64,000 bases of DNA, taken from Methylocella sp. (lineage in GTDB: Bacteria; Pseudomonadota; Alphaproteobacteria; Rhizobiales; Beijerinckiaceae). Shown piece by piece: positions 9,161-17,632 of this stretch. Each line of letters opens with the position of its first letter. The first letter of the stretch is position 1. The notes under the pieces were generated by a model. It had not been told where the DNA came from and searched no databases. It saw only the letters and a program-made list of their open reading frames with translations. The stretch is taken from contig JBBCGG010000001.1 of assembly GCA_037200525.1 (NCBI GenBank), positions 3,898,501-3,962,500 of the forward strand, given 5' to 3'. The translations under genes and the position numbers were made by a program.

Positions 9161-9586
9161 TCAGTCGACCAATTTGGCGTCCAGCGTGATCTCGGCTTTC
9201 AGCAACTTGGATACCGGGCAGCCGAGCTTTGCCTTATTGGTCAGCTCCGTGAAAGTCGCCTGATCGGCGCCGGGGATTTTCGCGCGCAAGGTGAGATGCA
9301 CCTTGGTGATGGCGAAGCCATCGTCGACCTTGTCCAGCGTCACTTCCGCCGTTGTATCCATTTGCGTCGCCGTGAGCTTGGCCTCGCCAAGGATGAGCGA
9401 CAGGGCCATGGTGAAACACCCCGCATGCGCCGCTCCGATCAACTCTTCCGGATTGGTCCCTGGCTGTCCTTCGAAGCGGCTCGCAAAGCCGTAAGGATAG
9501 GCTTTCAGCGCGCCGCTTTCCGTCGAGATGGAGCCTTTTCCGTCCTTGATCCCGCCCTGCCAAGCGGCCGATCCAACTTTTTTCAT
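9161..9586 (-). CDS. osmC: OsmC-type organic hydroperoxide reductase
   Basis: A 141-residue thiol peroxidase of the OsmC/Ohr superfamily, which reduces organic hydroperoxides. The OsmC-type resolving motif is visible: HAGCFTMALS carries the first catalytic cysteine and LGCPVSKLL the second. The N-terminal GxxxGKGxxSTESG and NPEELIGAAHA stretches also fit OsmC rather than Ohr. The ATG at 9586 is preferred over the TTG one codon upstream because a GGAGA sequence is well placed ahead of it. It is a single gene, convergent with bfd. Confidence 0.92.
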   Translation of the reverse strand: MKKVGSAAWQGGIKDGKGSISTESGALKAYPYGFASRFEGQPGTNPEELIGAAHAGCFTMALSLILGEAKLTATQMDTTAEVTLDKVDDGFAITKVHLTLRAKIPGADQATFTELTNKAKLGCPVSKLLKAEITLDAKLVD

Positions 9587-9725
9587 CAATGTCTCCGTGA
9601 AGTTAGGCGAAGCAACGGCGTTGACTTCATTGGCCGCCCGGACGATGTCGCAAAACCAGCCGCGTTACAAGCGACTCCGGCGCCGTCTGAATGTTCAGAC
9701 GCCGACGCGTCCACACCATAAAACT

Positions 9726-10538
9726 TTAGCCGAAACGGTAGCCCGAAACCGGCGCCCCGAAAATATGATCGCTGTAGTCGCGCACGCCGAGATCTTCAGC
9801 GGCGGCCCCGGCTGCGACCATCAGCGGAATCAAATGGTCTTCACTCGGATGGCTCACGCGGGCGCCGGGCGCAGCGGCCCAGGCGGTCAAAGCAGCGTTG
9901 CGCTCGGCCTCGGGGCCAGCGACGGCGGCAGTCAACCAGGCATCGAATTTTTCGGCGATCTGGATGATGCGAGGGTCGGCGCGATACAGGTTTTGCAGAT
10001 TATGAAAACTGAGGCCGCTGCCGATGATCAATACGCCTTCGTCGCGCAAGGAGGCCAAAGCCCGGCCGATCGCGATATGCTCTGCGGGATCGAGCGACAT
10101 CGATAAGGAAAGCTGCACCGTCGGAATGTCGGCGTTCGGGTAGAGCAGCAGCAGAGGCACGAACACGCCATGATCGAAGCCGCGCGTCTCATCGGCGGCG
10201 CTGTCAATCCCCGCGCGATTGAGCAGTCGGCAGATGTCCGCCGCCAGCGCCGGATCGCCCGGCGCCGGGTAACGCAGCTGATAAGTATGCGGCGGAAAGC
10301 CGCGATAATCATAGATCAGGCTCGGCTCGGCAGCCGCCGTGACTGTCGGACGGCGCTCCAGCCAATGGGCGGAAATGACCAGCAATGCGCGGGGACGCTC
10401 GCCTATCGTCGCGGGGATGCCGCGCAGATAAGCGGCCATGCCCGTCCACGTCTCCGGCGCGCTCGGCGGCGGATCCATGAAAAAACAAGGGCCGCCGCCA
10501 TGCGGAATAAACCAGACTGGAAGACGCGGTGCAGCCAT
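9726..10538 (-). CDS. LigB-type extradiol dioxygenase, 4,5-DOPA dioxygenase-like (YgiD family)
   Basis: A 270-residue class III extradiol ring-cleaving dioxygenase. Metal-ligand and active-site motifs of the DODA subfamily are seen: FIPHGGGPCFF at the N-terminus, ISAHWLERRPTVTA, YDYRGFPPHTYQLRYPAPG, GFDHGVFVPLLLLYP and LIIGSGLSFHNL. Bacterial members such as E. coli YgiD cleave L-DOPA, but the physiological substrate here cannot be told from sequence. It lies 94 nt downstream of the DUF983 gene on the same strand and could share its transcript. Confidence 0.88.
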   Translation of the reverse strand: MAAPRLPVWFIPHGGGPCFFMDPPPSAPETWTGMAAYLRGIPATIGERPRALLVISAHWLERRPTVTAAAEPSLIYDYRGFPPHTYQLRYPAPGDPALAADICRLLNRAGIDSAADETRGFDHGVFVPLLLLYPNADIPTVQLSLSMSLDPAEHIAIGRALASLRDEGVLIIGSGLSFHNLQNLYRADPRIIQIAEKFDAWLTAAVAGPEAERNAALTAWAAAPGARVSHPSEDHLIPLMVAAGAAAEDLGVRDYSDHIFGAPVSGYRFG

Positions 10539-10632
10539 GGGCCGGTTTCCAATTTTCTCAAAATGCTATCGAGAGTGCCGCCAAGATCTTCTGAAGGCAA
10601 GGCGACGGGGAATTATGAATGGAGAGCCGCCG

Positions 10633-11058
10633 CTAGGCTTTGTTCACCGGCGCCGCGTGCACGCCGTTGGCGCCGACAATGCGTCCTTCTTCGGCCTTAT
10701 AGAAATATTGGCTTGCGATCAGCCAGCCTTTGAGCGGACGCAGCGGCGGAATGCACGAGATAAGCAAGAACGGCAGGCTAGTCACCAGATGGACCCAGAA
10801 CGGCGGCGAATATTCAACGTCAAGCCAAACCGCGAAGAAAACGGCCGGGACGCACACGAACAGCATCACGAAGATGGCCGGACCGTCGGCGGGATCGGCG
10901 AATGAATAATCGAGGCCGCAAACCTCGCATGAGGGCCGCAATTTGAGAAACCCCTCAAACAGATGCCCTTTGCCGCAACGCGGGCATTTCCCCCATAATC
11001 CGGTTCGCATCGGACTTAGCGCGGGCCATTCCTGTTTGGCGTTCGCCTCTTGCGTCAT
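10633..11058 (-). CDS. DUF983 family membrane protein with zinc-ribbon motif
   Basis: A 141-residue protein of the DUF983 family, common in Alphaproteobacteria. The N-terminal half carries CPRCGKGHLF and CEVCGLDY, two CxxC pairs that probably bind zinc. Two hydrophobic segments follow (IFVMLFVCVPAVFFAVWL; VHLVTSLPFLLISCIPP). The ATG at 11058 is chosen because GGAG sits 7 nt upstream; the open frame extends 18 codons further without a better signal. The upstream gap contains three ATTGT-type direct repeats, also seen next to the MocR-type regulator gene, so this gene may be under that regulator. The molecular function is unknown. Confidence 0.85.
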   Translation of the reverse strand: MTQEANAKQEWPALSPMRTGLWGKCPRCGKGHLFEGFLKLRPSCEVCGLDYSFADPADGPAIFVMLFVCVPAVFFAVWLDVEYSPPFWVHLVTSLPFLLISCIPPLRPLKGWLIASQYFYKAEEGRIVGANGVHAAPVNKA

Positions 11059-11150
11059 TGATCTGCTCCAATCCCAGCCGCGCTGCGAGCGATCTACCCG
11101 CTGAGATTTCATAGTCTATGCGGAATTTCTGATCCGAGCGCAAGCGCTCG

Positions 11151-11184
11151 CATATTGTATGGTAATTGTATGCTCAATTGTCAA
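11151..11184 (-). promoter_or_regulatory. Triple ATTGT direct repeat upstream of the DUF983 gene
   Basis: ATTGTATG at 11154, ATTGTATG at 11165 and ATTGTCAA at 11177 are spaced 11-12 bp apart, so all lie on one helical face, about 95 nt upstream of the DUF983 start. The 11-mer CATATTGTATG recurs at 12640 next to the MocR-type gene. Direct repeats are the known binding pattern of MocR regulators. Confidence 0.5.
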
Positions 11185-11207
11185 TAACGGCCAAGCGCTC
11201 GCGTCAC

Positions 11208-12602
11208 TCAAACCACCATCGAGGACATCGCCGGCGATTGATCCAGCAGGTCAGCTACAATCCGGAGGCCCTGAGTCAAATCTTCCCGCGTTGCAGCCGC
11301 GCCTAGACCGAGGCGGACAGCCTCGGGCGGCTGCGCCAGCGCGAAAGCATCGCTTACGACGACGCCGATTCCCGCCGAGCGCAGACGGCTGGCGAATTCG
11401 CCGCGCGTCCAGGGCGCCGCAAGCGGAAGCCAGAGATGATATCCTTCCGGATCGGCAATTGCGGCGCCTGCCGGAAGAAGCGCGGCGGCAATCGTCTGGC
11501 GAGCGGCTGTCTCTTTGCGTATGGCTGCAAGCACCGCGTCGGCGACGCCATCCTCGATCCATCGCGTCACAATCGCGGCAGTGAGCGGCGAGGCCATCGA
11601 AGTCGTGGCGCGGATCGCTCCGGCGAGGCGCGCCGTCGCGCGCGCGTCCGGCGCGACGAGATAAGAGATGCGCAACGCAGGGGCGAGGCATTTCGCCAGC
11701 CCGGCAATATGATAGACCAGTTCGGGAGCAAGGGCCGCAAGCGGCGGGGCCGCGATTTTGGGCAGCATCCCGTAAGCATCATCCTCGATGATCGGCACGC
11801 CATGGCGCCGGGCGACAGCGACGATTGCTTCGCGGCGCGCAAGCGACATCGTCGCCGTCGTCGGATTATGCAGCGTCGGCGCGCAGTAGAGCGCTTTAGG
11901 TTTCTGCGTCCGGCAAACGGCGTCAAAGGCGTCGGGATCGACGCCCTCGCCGTCGATTCCAACCTCGACGAGCCTGATGCGCAGATGCGCCGCAAGTGAG
12001 CGAAACCCCGGGTAAGTCAGCGCTTCGGCGCAAATAGCCTCGCCGGGCCCAGCCAGCGCCCCTGCAAGAGCCAGCATGGCTCCCTGTGTGCCAGGGCAAA
12101 CGAGCACGCGCTCGACTGAGACGGCCGGCAGCCGTCGCCGCAGCCAATTAACGCCCGCGGCTCGGTCCGCCGCAGCGCCCCCCGGTTCCTGATAGCGCAA
12201 AAGAAGATCGAGGCCTCCGCTCGTCTCGAGATCGGCGATGCCGCTCCACATCCGCGCCGTCAAAGCCGCGTCGTGGAAACGGGGCGGCAGATTCATGCTC
12301 ATGTCGATGAGGCCGCTCGCGACCACCGCGGCGGGCGCGCGCTTCTGGCGGACGTAAGTGCCCTGGCCCACGCGGCCTTCGACGAGGCCGCGACGGCGCG
12401 CCTCCGCATAGGCGCGGCTGACCGTAGTGAAGTCGATGCCAAGAGCGTCCGCGAGCGTGCGTTGCGGCGGCAAACGGACTCCCCCAACAAGACTTCCGGA
12501 GAGAATATCCGCGGCGATCGCATCGGCTATGGCCAGATAGAGCGGGCCCGCAGCCCTATTGATCGATGGCAGCCAAATATCTGCTCCAGCGCCGGCGCCC
12601 AT
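11208..12602 (-). CDS. MocR-type transcriptional regulator (GntR HTH plus aminotransferase domain)
   Basis: A 464-residue chimeric regulator: a winged-helix GntR domain at the N-terminus (LYLAIADAIAADIL; LPPQRTLADALGIDFTTVSRAYAEA), then a linker and a fold-type I aminotransferase-like domain that binds PLP and senses a metabolite. Aminotransferase landmarks include VLVCPGTQGAMLALAGAL, YCAPTLHNPTTATMS, IIEDDAYG and the lysine in HIAGLAKCLAPALRISYL. The start is at MGAGAGADIW; upstream in-frame codons are not family-like. Likely targets are its own gene and the DUF983 gene, as related motifs occur before both. Family members often control PLP or amino-acid metabolism, but no such gene is adjacent. 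Confidence 0.88.
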   Translation of the reverse strand: MGAGAGADIWLPSINRAAGPLYLAIADAIAADILSGSLVGGVRLPPQRTLADALGIDFTTVSRAYAEARRRGLVEGRVGQGTYVRQKRAPAAVVASGLIDMSMNLPPRFHDAALTARMWSGIADLETSGGLDLLLRYQEPGGAAADRAAGVNWLRRRLPAVSVERVLVCPGTQGAMLALAGALAGPGEAICAEALTYPGFRSLAAHLRIRLVEVGIDGEGVDPDAFDAVCRTQKPKALYCAPTLHNPTTATMSLARREAIVAVARRHGVPIIEDDAYGMLPKIAAPPLAALAPELVYHIAGLAKCLAPALRISYLVAPDARATARLAGAIRATTSMASPLTAAIVTRWIEDGVADAVLAAIRKETAARQTIAAALLPAGAAIADPEGYHLWLPLAAPWTRGEFASRLRSAGIGVVVSDAFALAQPPEAVRLGLGAAATREDLTQGLRIVADLLDQSPAMSSMVV

Positions 12603-12625
12603 CGCCAAATCCTTTATGCTCCTCG

Positions 12626-12656
12626 AATTGTAATATATGCATATTGTATGTACAAT
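12626..12656 (-). promoter_or_regulatory. Candidate autoregulatory operator of the MocR-type gene
   Basis: In the 103-bp gap between the hydrolase stop and the MocR start, ATTGTAAT (12627) and ATTGTATG (12643) form direct repeats. The second is part of a perfect inverted repeat ATTGTA-TG-TACAAT (12643-12656). The shared 11-mer CATATTGTATG links it to the site at 11151. Confidence 0.5.
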
Positions 12657-12705
12657 CACGGAGGAGCGCAAGCCGGTCAATGGGTTAGCCGCAAATCGCC
12701 TTCGC

Positions 12706-13728
12706 TCAGCGGGCAGCGTCCAAATTGCGGAGGCCCTCGAGCAGCGCTTTATGAAACGCCTCGGGGTCCTGCATTTGCGGAGCATGGCCGAGCTCGGGGA
12801 ACTCGATTAGATTGACGTTCGGGATCCGTTTGGCCGCCAATTTCGCGAGCTCGGGATAATGACCGAGCTGCGCCCGCACATCCGGCGGCGCCGCGTCTTT
12901 GCCGATCGCAGTCGTGTCTTTATCGCCAATCAATAGAAGAACCGGCGGTTTCAAGAGATCAAACTCGTAGAGGACGGGCTGGGTGTAGATCATGTCGTAG
13001 AGCAGCGCGGAGCTCCAGGCGACTTGCTCGCGCCCCGGTCCCCGATACATGCCCGCCAGCATTTGCACCCATGGCTCATAGCTGTCCCGCCATTGATTGA
13101 AATAATATGTCGCCTTCTCGTAATTGCGAATGCTCTCATCCGTCGTCTTCAGCTCGCGTTCGTACCATTGATCGACGCTCAGCGAGGGAACGCCCTTTGC
13201 CTTCCAATCCTCGAGGCCAATCGGACTGACGAAAACAAGTTGATCGACGTCTTGCGGATACATCAGGCCATAGCGCGCCGCGAGCATGCCGCCGGTCGAA
13301 TGCCCGATGATCGTCGCGCGACCGACGCCGATCGACTCCAGCAAAGCGTGCGTATTCCGCGCCAATTGCTGGAAACTATACTGATATCGCCCCGGCTTGC
13401 TCGATTTGCAAAAGCCGATCTGATCCGGCGCGATGACACGATAGCCAGCTTCGCTCAAAACCTTGATGGTTTCCTCCCAGGTCGCGGCGCAGAAATTTTT
13501 TCCATGGAGCAGCACGGCGACGCGGCCGTTCGGCTTTTCCCCCGCGACGTCCATATAGGCCATATGCAGAGGCTCGCCTTGCGAGGCGAAAGCGAACTCC
13601 TTGACGGCATAAGGATAAGCAAAGCCCTCAAGCTCCGGCCCGTAGGCGGCCCCCGGCGCCGAGGGAACCGCCGACGCGCCGAAAGCGCAAAGAAGCAAAG
13701 CCGCTGACAAAACCGCGCATTTGATCAT
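12706..13728 (-). CDS. Exported alpha/beta hydrolase
   Basis: A 340-residue serine hydrolase with a clear signal peptide (MIKCAVLSAALLLCAFGASA, likely cleaved after ASA), so periplasmic or secreted. The fold is shown by the oxyanion strand VAVLLHGKNFCAATW, the nucleophile elbow GHSTGGMLAARYG with the catalytic serine, the acid-containing LLLIGDKDTTAIG and a C-terminal histidine in LIEFPELGHAPQ. The YMDV and HGKNFC motifs recall epoxide-hydrolase or haloperoxidase-like members. The substrate is unknown. It precedes the MocR-type gene on the same strand. Confidence 0.88.
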   Translation of the reverse strand: MIKCAVLSAALLLCAFGASAVPSAPGAAYGPELEGFAYPYAVKEFAFASQGEPLHMAYMDVAGEKPNGRVAVLLHGKNFCAATWEETIKVLSEAGYRVIAPDQIGFCKSSKPGRYQYSFQQLARNTHALLESIGVGRATIIGHSTGGMLAARYGLMYPQDVDQLVFVSPIGLEDWKAKGVPSLSVDQWYERELKTTDESIRNYEKATYYFNQWRDSYEPWVQMLAGMYRGPGREQVAWSSALLYDMIYTQPVLYEFDLLKPPVLLLIGDKDTTAIGKDAAPPDVRAQLGHYPELAKLAAKRIPNVNLIEFPELGHAPQMQDPEAFHKALLEGLRNLDAAR

Positions 13729-14093
13729 GGGCCACTCCTTTTCGAGTCCCGCAGCGGGAGAGCGCCGTCACGCCCTAGCTACGCCGCCTTATAAGCCGTG
13801 GAAGCTAAGCGCGCTCTATGTAAAATCAACTGAACGGTTGGGGCGCGCCTCCTCGGTTTTTGCGCGATACTTGAGGAACGGTATTTCGTGACTATCAAGG
13901 AAGCCGAGGCGAGGGTCGTGGCGAGCGATGCAGAGATTGCCCGCGGAAGCAATGATTGGGTCCGTTACCGACAGCTCTCCTCCAAAAGTCAGCTCGCGAC
14001 CATGCGTCTCGGCCAAGCCGCTGCGATCACGGCTGATGTTCTTCGGGCGAAACGTTTCCCGGCCCTGTCGCAAGGCTCGCCCTGCTACCTGCG
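13729..14093. other. Region between the hydrolase and the IS3 element
   Basis: About 365 bases with partial open frames on both strands (for example a 75-codon GTG-started frame at 13888 on the plus strand that runs into the IS). No domain is recognised. It may be a remnant of a gene broken by the IS: joining the two flanks with one TGCG copy does not restore a long frame on the minus strand, because a stop lies just beyond the junction. Confidence 0.4.
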
Positions 14094-14160
14094 TGGTCTG
14101 CCCCCTGAAAAGTGATCCTCCGTGAAGTATGGGCTTATGAGCCTGATGGAGGACTGCGCA

Positions 14161-14439
14161 ATGCCGAGGAAAAGACACAAGGCGGAAGAGATCGTCGCGA
14201 AGCTACGGCAAGTCGAAGTGCTTAGCGCGCAAGGGCGACCGGTCGCGGAGGCGATCCGCTCGATAGGGGTGACGGAAGTTACATACTATCGATGGCGGTC
14301 GGAATACGGCGGCCTGAAGGGCGATCAGGTGAAGCGGCTGAAGGAGCTGGAGGCGGAGAATACGCGGCTCCGTCGAGCGGTGTCCGATTTGACGCTTGAG
14401 AAGCTGATCCTGAAAGAGGCTGCCTCGGGAAACTTCTGA
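14161..14439 (+). CDS. IS3-family transposase OrfA
   Basis: A 92-residue helix-turn-helix protein (MPRKRHKAEEIVAKL; VTEVTYYRWRSEYGGL) with a C-terminal leucine-zipper-like segment (LKELEAENTRLRRAVSDL). It binds the IS ends. The frame ends at 14439 and the orfB frame lies at -1, so the active transposase is expected from programmed -1 frameshifting near the end of orfA. Confidence 0.9.
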   Translation: MPRKRHKAEEIVAKLRQVEVLSAQGRPVAEAIRSIGVTEVTYYRWRSEYGGLKGDQVKRLKELEAENTRLRRAVSDLTLEKLILKEAASGNF

Positions 14440-14462
14440 GCTCCGCGCGTCGTCGCGCCTGC

Positions 14463-15329
14463 GTGGAGCATGTGATCGCCGAACATGGCGTTTCCGAGCG
14501 GTTCGCTTGCCGGGTTCTCGGTCAGCATCGCTCCACGCAGCGCAAGGTTCCGACCAAGCCCGATGACGAAGCGGCATTGATCGCCGACATCACGGCGCTC
14601 GCCATCCAGTACGGCCGCTATGGCTACCGCCGCATCACGGCGATGTTGTGGGAGCGAGGCTGGAAGGTCAACGTCAAACGGGTCGAGCGGATCTGGCGAC
14701 GCGAGGGGCTGAAAGTTCCGGCCAGACAACCCAAGCGCGGGCGTCTCTGGCTCAATGACGGCTCGTGCGTCCGGCTGCGCCCGCAATGCCCCAACCACGT
14801 CTGGTCCTATGACTTCGTCGAGGACCGCACTCATGATGGCAGGAAATATCGCATGCTGAATATCATCGACGAATTTACCCGCGAATGCATCGCGATCAGG
14901 ATTAACCGGAAGCTGAAGGCAGCGGACGTCATCGACGTTCTCTCGGACCTCTTCATCTTGCGAGGGGTTCCGATCCACATTCGTTCCGACAACGGCCCGG
15001 AGTTCATCGCCAAGGCGTTGCGTGACTGGATTGCCGCCGTCGGCGCGAAGACCGCCTACATCATGCCGGGCAGTCCCTGGGAGAACGGCTATTGCGAGAG
15101 CTTCAACTCGAAGCTGCGCGACGAGCTTTTGAATGGTGAAATCTTCTACACTCTCAAGGAGGCGAAGGTCGTCATTGAGCGATGGCGACGCCACTACAAC
15201 ACCGTGCGCCCGCACTCATCGCTGGGCTACAAGCCGCCAGCCCCGGAGACCCTGCAATGGCCGGCTTCGCAATCCGGACCAGCTTCGCCCGCCACGCCAG
15301 CAATAGCGCCAGGGCCGACAATGCACTAA
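14463..15329 (+). CDS. IS3-family transposase OrfB (rve integrase core)
   Basis: 288 residues from a GTG; in vivo probably fused to OrfA by -1 frameshifting. An HTH_21-like segment (YGRYGYRRITAML) precedes the integrase core. The catalytic triad is intact: D in VWSYDFVED, D in HIRSDNGPEF and E in ENGYCESFNSKLRDE, with the conserved YNTVRPHSSLGY near the end. Confidence 0.93.
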   Translation: MEHVIAEHGVSERFACRVLGQHRSTQRKVPTKPDDEAALIADITALAIQYGRYGYRRITAMLWERGWKVNVKRVERIWRREGLKVPARQPKRGRLWLNDGSCVRLRPQCPNHVWSYDFVEDRTHDGRKYRMLNIIDEFTRECIAIRINRKLKAADVIDVLSDLFILRGVPIHIRSDNGPEFIAKALRDWIAAVGAKTAYIMPGSPWENGYCESFNSKLRDELLNGEIFYTLKEAKVVIERWRRHYNTVRPHSSLGYKPPAPETLQWPASQSGPASPATPAIAPGPTMH

Positions 15330-15849
15330 CATTCAAACTGGATCACCCCATGGGGGCAGGCCATGCGCAGTTCAGCATCTTGCCCCCTGAGAACGCCGCC
15401 GGCAAAATCCGCCAATGCCCTCTCGGGGGATGCGTCGGCCACGGCGGGACCGTCGCCTACGCCGCGCGGCATGGCCGCCAGGGCGCCGTTACGCCCTGCC
15501 AATGCTAATTTCGCAAGCGACGGAATCCAAAGCGCCTGGGGCAAAGACATAGTCACACAGCGTTGCATTTTGCTCTGTCCAAACTTCCCGCGGGAGAGTC
15601 GAGATATTGTCGAGCAGTATCTTATCATCGCTTTTTATTACCTGATAAATACTATACTTCATATATTTGAGTAACTCTTCTAATTCAGAAATTCTCGTTG
15701 TATACGTATCCCAATCTGCGGTATCTGCGGCAAATAGCACCTCACACAGGATGAGAGGCCTATATCTCTGTATGCTATGCTGCATCCCAATCAGAACTAG
15801 GGCCCAGACCCATAAAATGGTTGGCGTGACAGGCGGATTGTGATTCACA

Positions 15850-15865
15850 GCTTCCGAAAGGAAGC
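15850..15865 (+). promoter_or_regulatory. Hairpin hiding the IS-A transposase ribosome binding site
   Basis: GCTTCC-GAAA-GGAAGC forms a perfect 6-bp stem closed by a GNRA tetraloop. The GGAAG of the 3' arm is the only Shine-Dalgarno candidate for the ATG at 15870. The same hairpin precedes the second copy (46304-46319). It would hold down translation of transcripts that read in from outside. Confidence 0.6.
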
Positions 15866-15869
15866 GACT

Positions 15870-16627
15870 ATGAATCGGGATCAATTCTGGCTGACGGACG
15901 CGCAGTTCGCGAAGATCGCGCCGCATCTTCCCACGGACACGCGCGGCAAGGCGGGCGTCGATGATCGCCGGGTGATCAGCGGGATCATTCATGTGCTGAA
16001 ATCTGGCGGACGCTGGATTGACGCGCCGCTGGAGTACGGGCCAAAGAAGACTCTCTACAATCGCTACGTTCGCTGGGCTGCTAAGGGCGTTTGGATCGAT
16101 CTGTTCCACGCGCTTGCGCAAGCAGGCGGGCCGCCGGCGCAGGTCCTCATCGACTCCTCGGCGGTCAAGGCGCATCGCTCGGCCAGTGGCGGCAAAGGGG
16201 GGAGAAGAATCAGGCCATCGGCCGTTCGCGCGGCGGGCGCACAACCAAAATCCACGCATTGACCGATGCGGACTGCCGCCCGCTGTCTTTCATGCTCACC
16301 GGCGGCCAAATCGCCGATTGCTCGGCGGGCGCGGAGCTTATCGCGCGACTTCCTCCTTGCGAAATCCTCCATGGCGACAAGGGCTACGACGCAAATGCGA
16401 TCCGTCGGCAGGTCGAGGAGCGCGGAGCTATGCCGAATATCCCGCCCAAGGCCAATCGCAGGTGGAAGAACTGCTTCTCGCCCTTCCTCTATCGAAACCG
16501 CAACGCCATCGAACGCATGTTCTGCCGCCTGAAAGACTTCAGGCGCGTGGCTACCCGCTACGACCGAAACGCATTAAACTTCCTCGCCACAGTCTGCATC
16601 GCCGCTACCGTTTGCTACTGGTTGTGA
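15870..16627 (+). CDS. IS-A transposase (IS5 family, two frames joined by -1 frameshift)
   Basis: The first frame (15870-16262) begins MNRDQFWLTDAQFAKIAPHLP and carries the first catalytic Asp in VLIDSSAVKAH. At AAA-GGG-GGG (16194-16202) a -1 shift joins the second frame, which carries ILHGDKGYDAN (second Asp) and RNAIERMFCRLKDFRRVATRYD (Glu in the Y-R-E-K signature). The fused product is about 252 residues, normal for this group. All catalytic residues are present. Confidence 0.88.
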
Positions 16628-17218
16628 GTCTGGACCCTAGATTTTCTGCGCCCTCAACATCAATTTTGATAAAATTTATTTCTGAAAATCCAATTTTGTC
16701 GACAATATCGTCAAAGCGGTAACTGGGATTATTTGGATATCATAAGGGCGCCCAGGCCGGAGGTCGCTCACGATGCTCGCAGCCTGATCAGTGGACATAC
16801 CCTTTGTCAGGTACAATTTTTCAATATTTGATAGCCCAACGGGGGCCACGAACGAATCATCGTAGTGATTAAACTTAATTATGTCGGAGAGGATCGATGC
16901 AGACGCATAGTTCGGCTCAAACCCAACGTACTGGCCACTAGCTCCGGATAATTTCCATTCTATCAACGTTTGGCCGAGGTTAGCCCCAACATCAACAAGC
17001 GCCCCGCCCTTAGGTACAAGCTTACCAAGAAGGTAAATCTTCCATCCTCCATCATTGTATAGATAAGCTTTCAAGGGGACTGTTACTTTTACTCCCTTGT
17101 GTGAAAGCGTTATAGTTTGACGGCAAGAATTATATACTGTGGTTGCAACCCTGAATACACCCCTTAGAATGCGGTTTTGGGGAGTTTTACTGTAAAGATG
17201 CTCTATGCCTACGTTCAT

Positions 17219-17632
17219 GCTGCTGATCCTTGAGTGCACGGCCTAAGCATCAGAACTTTGCGCATCAGGACGCATCATAGAATGACCACCTCGAGGGGCG
17301 GAGGGCGGTTCAGCCATCCAGCCCTTAAACAGACGCCGCGCCGTCGTCGCGGGCATCCAAATTGATAGTCGTCGTCGCCATGCGTAGAAGCCTTAGAGAT
17401 AACCGAGACGAGCCGACTGGTCCGCCCCTATCGGGTGATCCGATTGGGATGTTAGTTGAAGATCGGCGGCCAAGCCAGCGACCCCGCGCCCGGCGGGGAC
17501 CGTGGCGGCATTCCATCAATCGCCGCTTGTGAGCGCCAGCGTTGCTCTTGATGCTCGAGCGCTTTACAAACGGTGGCGCGGCGACGCCAATCGGCTTCCC
17601 CGGGCCGCGGGCAAGATTGTTGAAGCGACGAC
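17219..17632. other. Intergenic region with no recognised gene
   Basis: About 414 bases between the FkbM remnant and the CadD-like gene. A 109-codon minus-strand frame exists but is basic, low in similarity to anything known and lacks a good ribosome binding site. Nothing else is seen. Confidence 0.45.

Larger units (their letters stand above)
14094..15363 (+). mobile_element. IS3-family element (IS407-group-like), apparently complete
   Basis: A 1270-bp element bounded by imperfect terminal inverted repeats, TGGTCTGCCCCC at the left and TGGCCTGCCCCC (complement) at the right, and flanked by a 4-bp direct duplication TGCG (14090-14093 and 15364-15367), the size expected for the IS407 group. 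It contains the two overlapping frames typical of IS3 elements, orfA and orfB, with an intact DDE catalytic triad. Nothing indicates decay. Confidence 0.9.
15801..16636 (+). mobile_element. IS-A copy 1, IS5-family (IS427-group-like) element
   Basis: An 836-bp element with imperfect terminal inverted repeats (GGCCCAGACCCA / GGTCCAGACTCA) and a CTAG duplication on both sides (15797-15800, 16637-16640). It is inserted in the FkbM methyltransferase gene. A second copy of the same length lies at 46255-47090; I could find only four differences between them. Confidence 0.92.
15489..17218 (-). pseudogene. FkbM-family methyltransferase, frameshifted and split by IS-A
   Basis: The 5' part (17218 to 16637) encodes an FkbM methyltransferase with the SAM motif VDVGANLGQT and GFEPNYAS. 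Near 16715-16722 the frame breaks by an apparent 1-nt loss; in the next frame the diagnostic INFIKIDVEGAENL follows. IS-A then interrupts the gene at its CTAG target, and the rest (LVLIGMQHSIQRYRPLILCE onwards) continues in frame from 15796 to the stop at 15489. Removing IS-A with one CTAG and correcting the frameshift gives about 296 codons, normal for the family. FkbM enzymes methylate sugar hydroxyls on glycans or natural products. The gene is clearly less GC-rich than its neighbours, suggesting horizontal origin. Confidence 0.88.
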
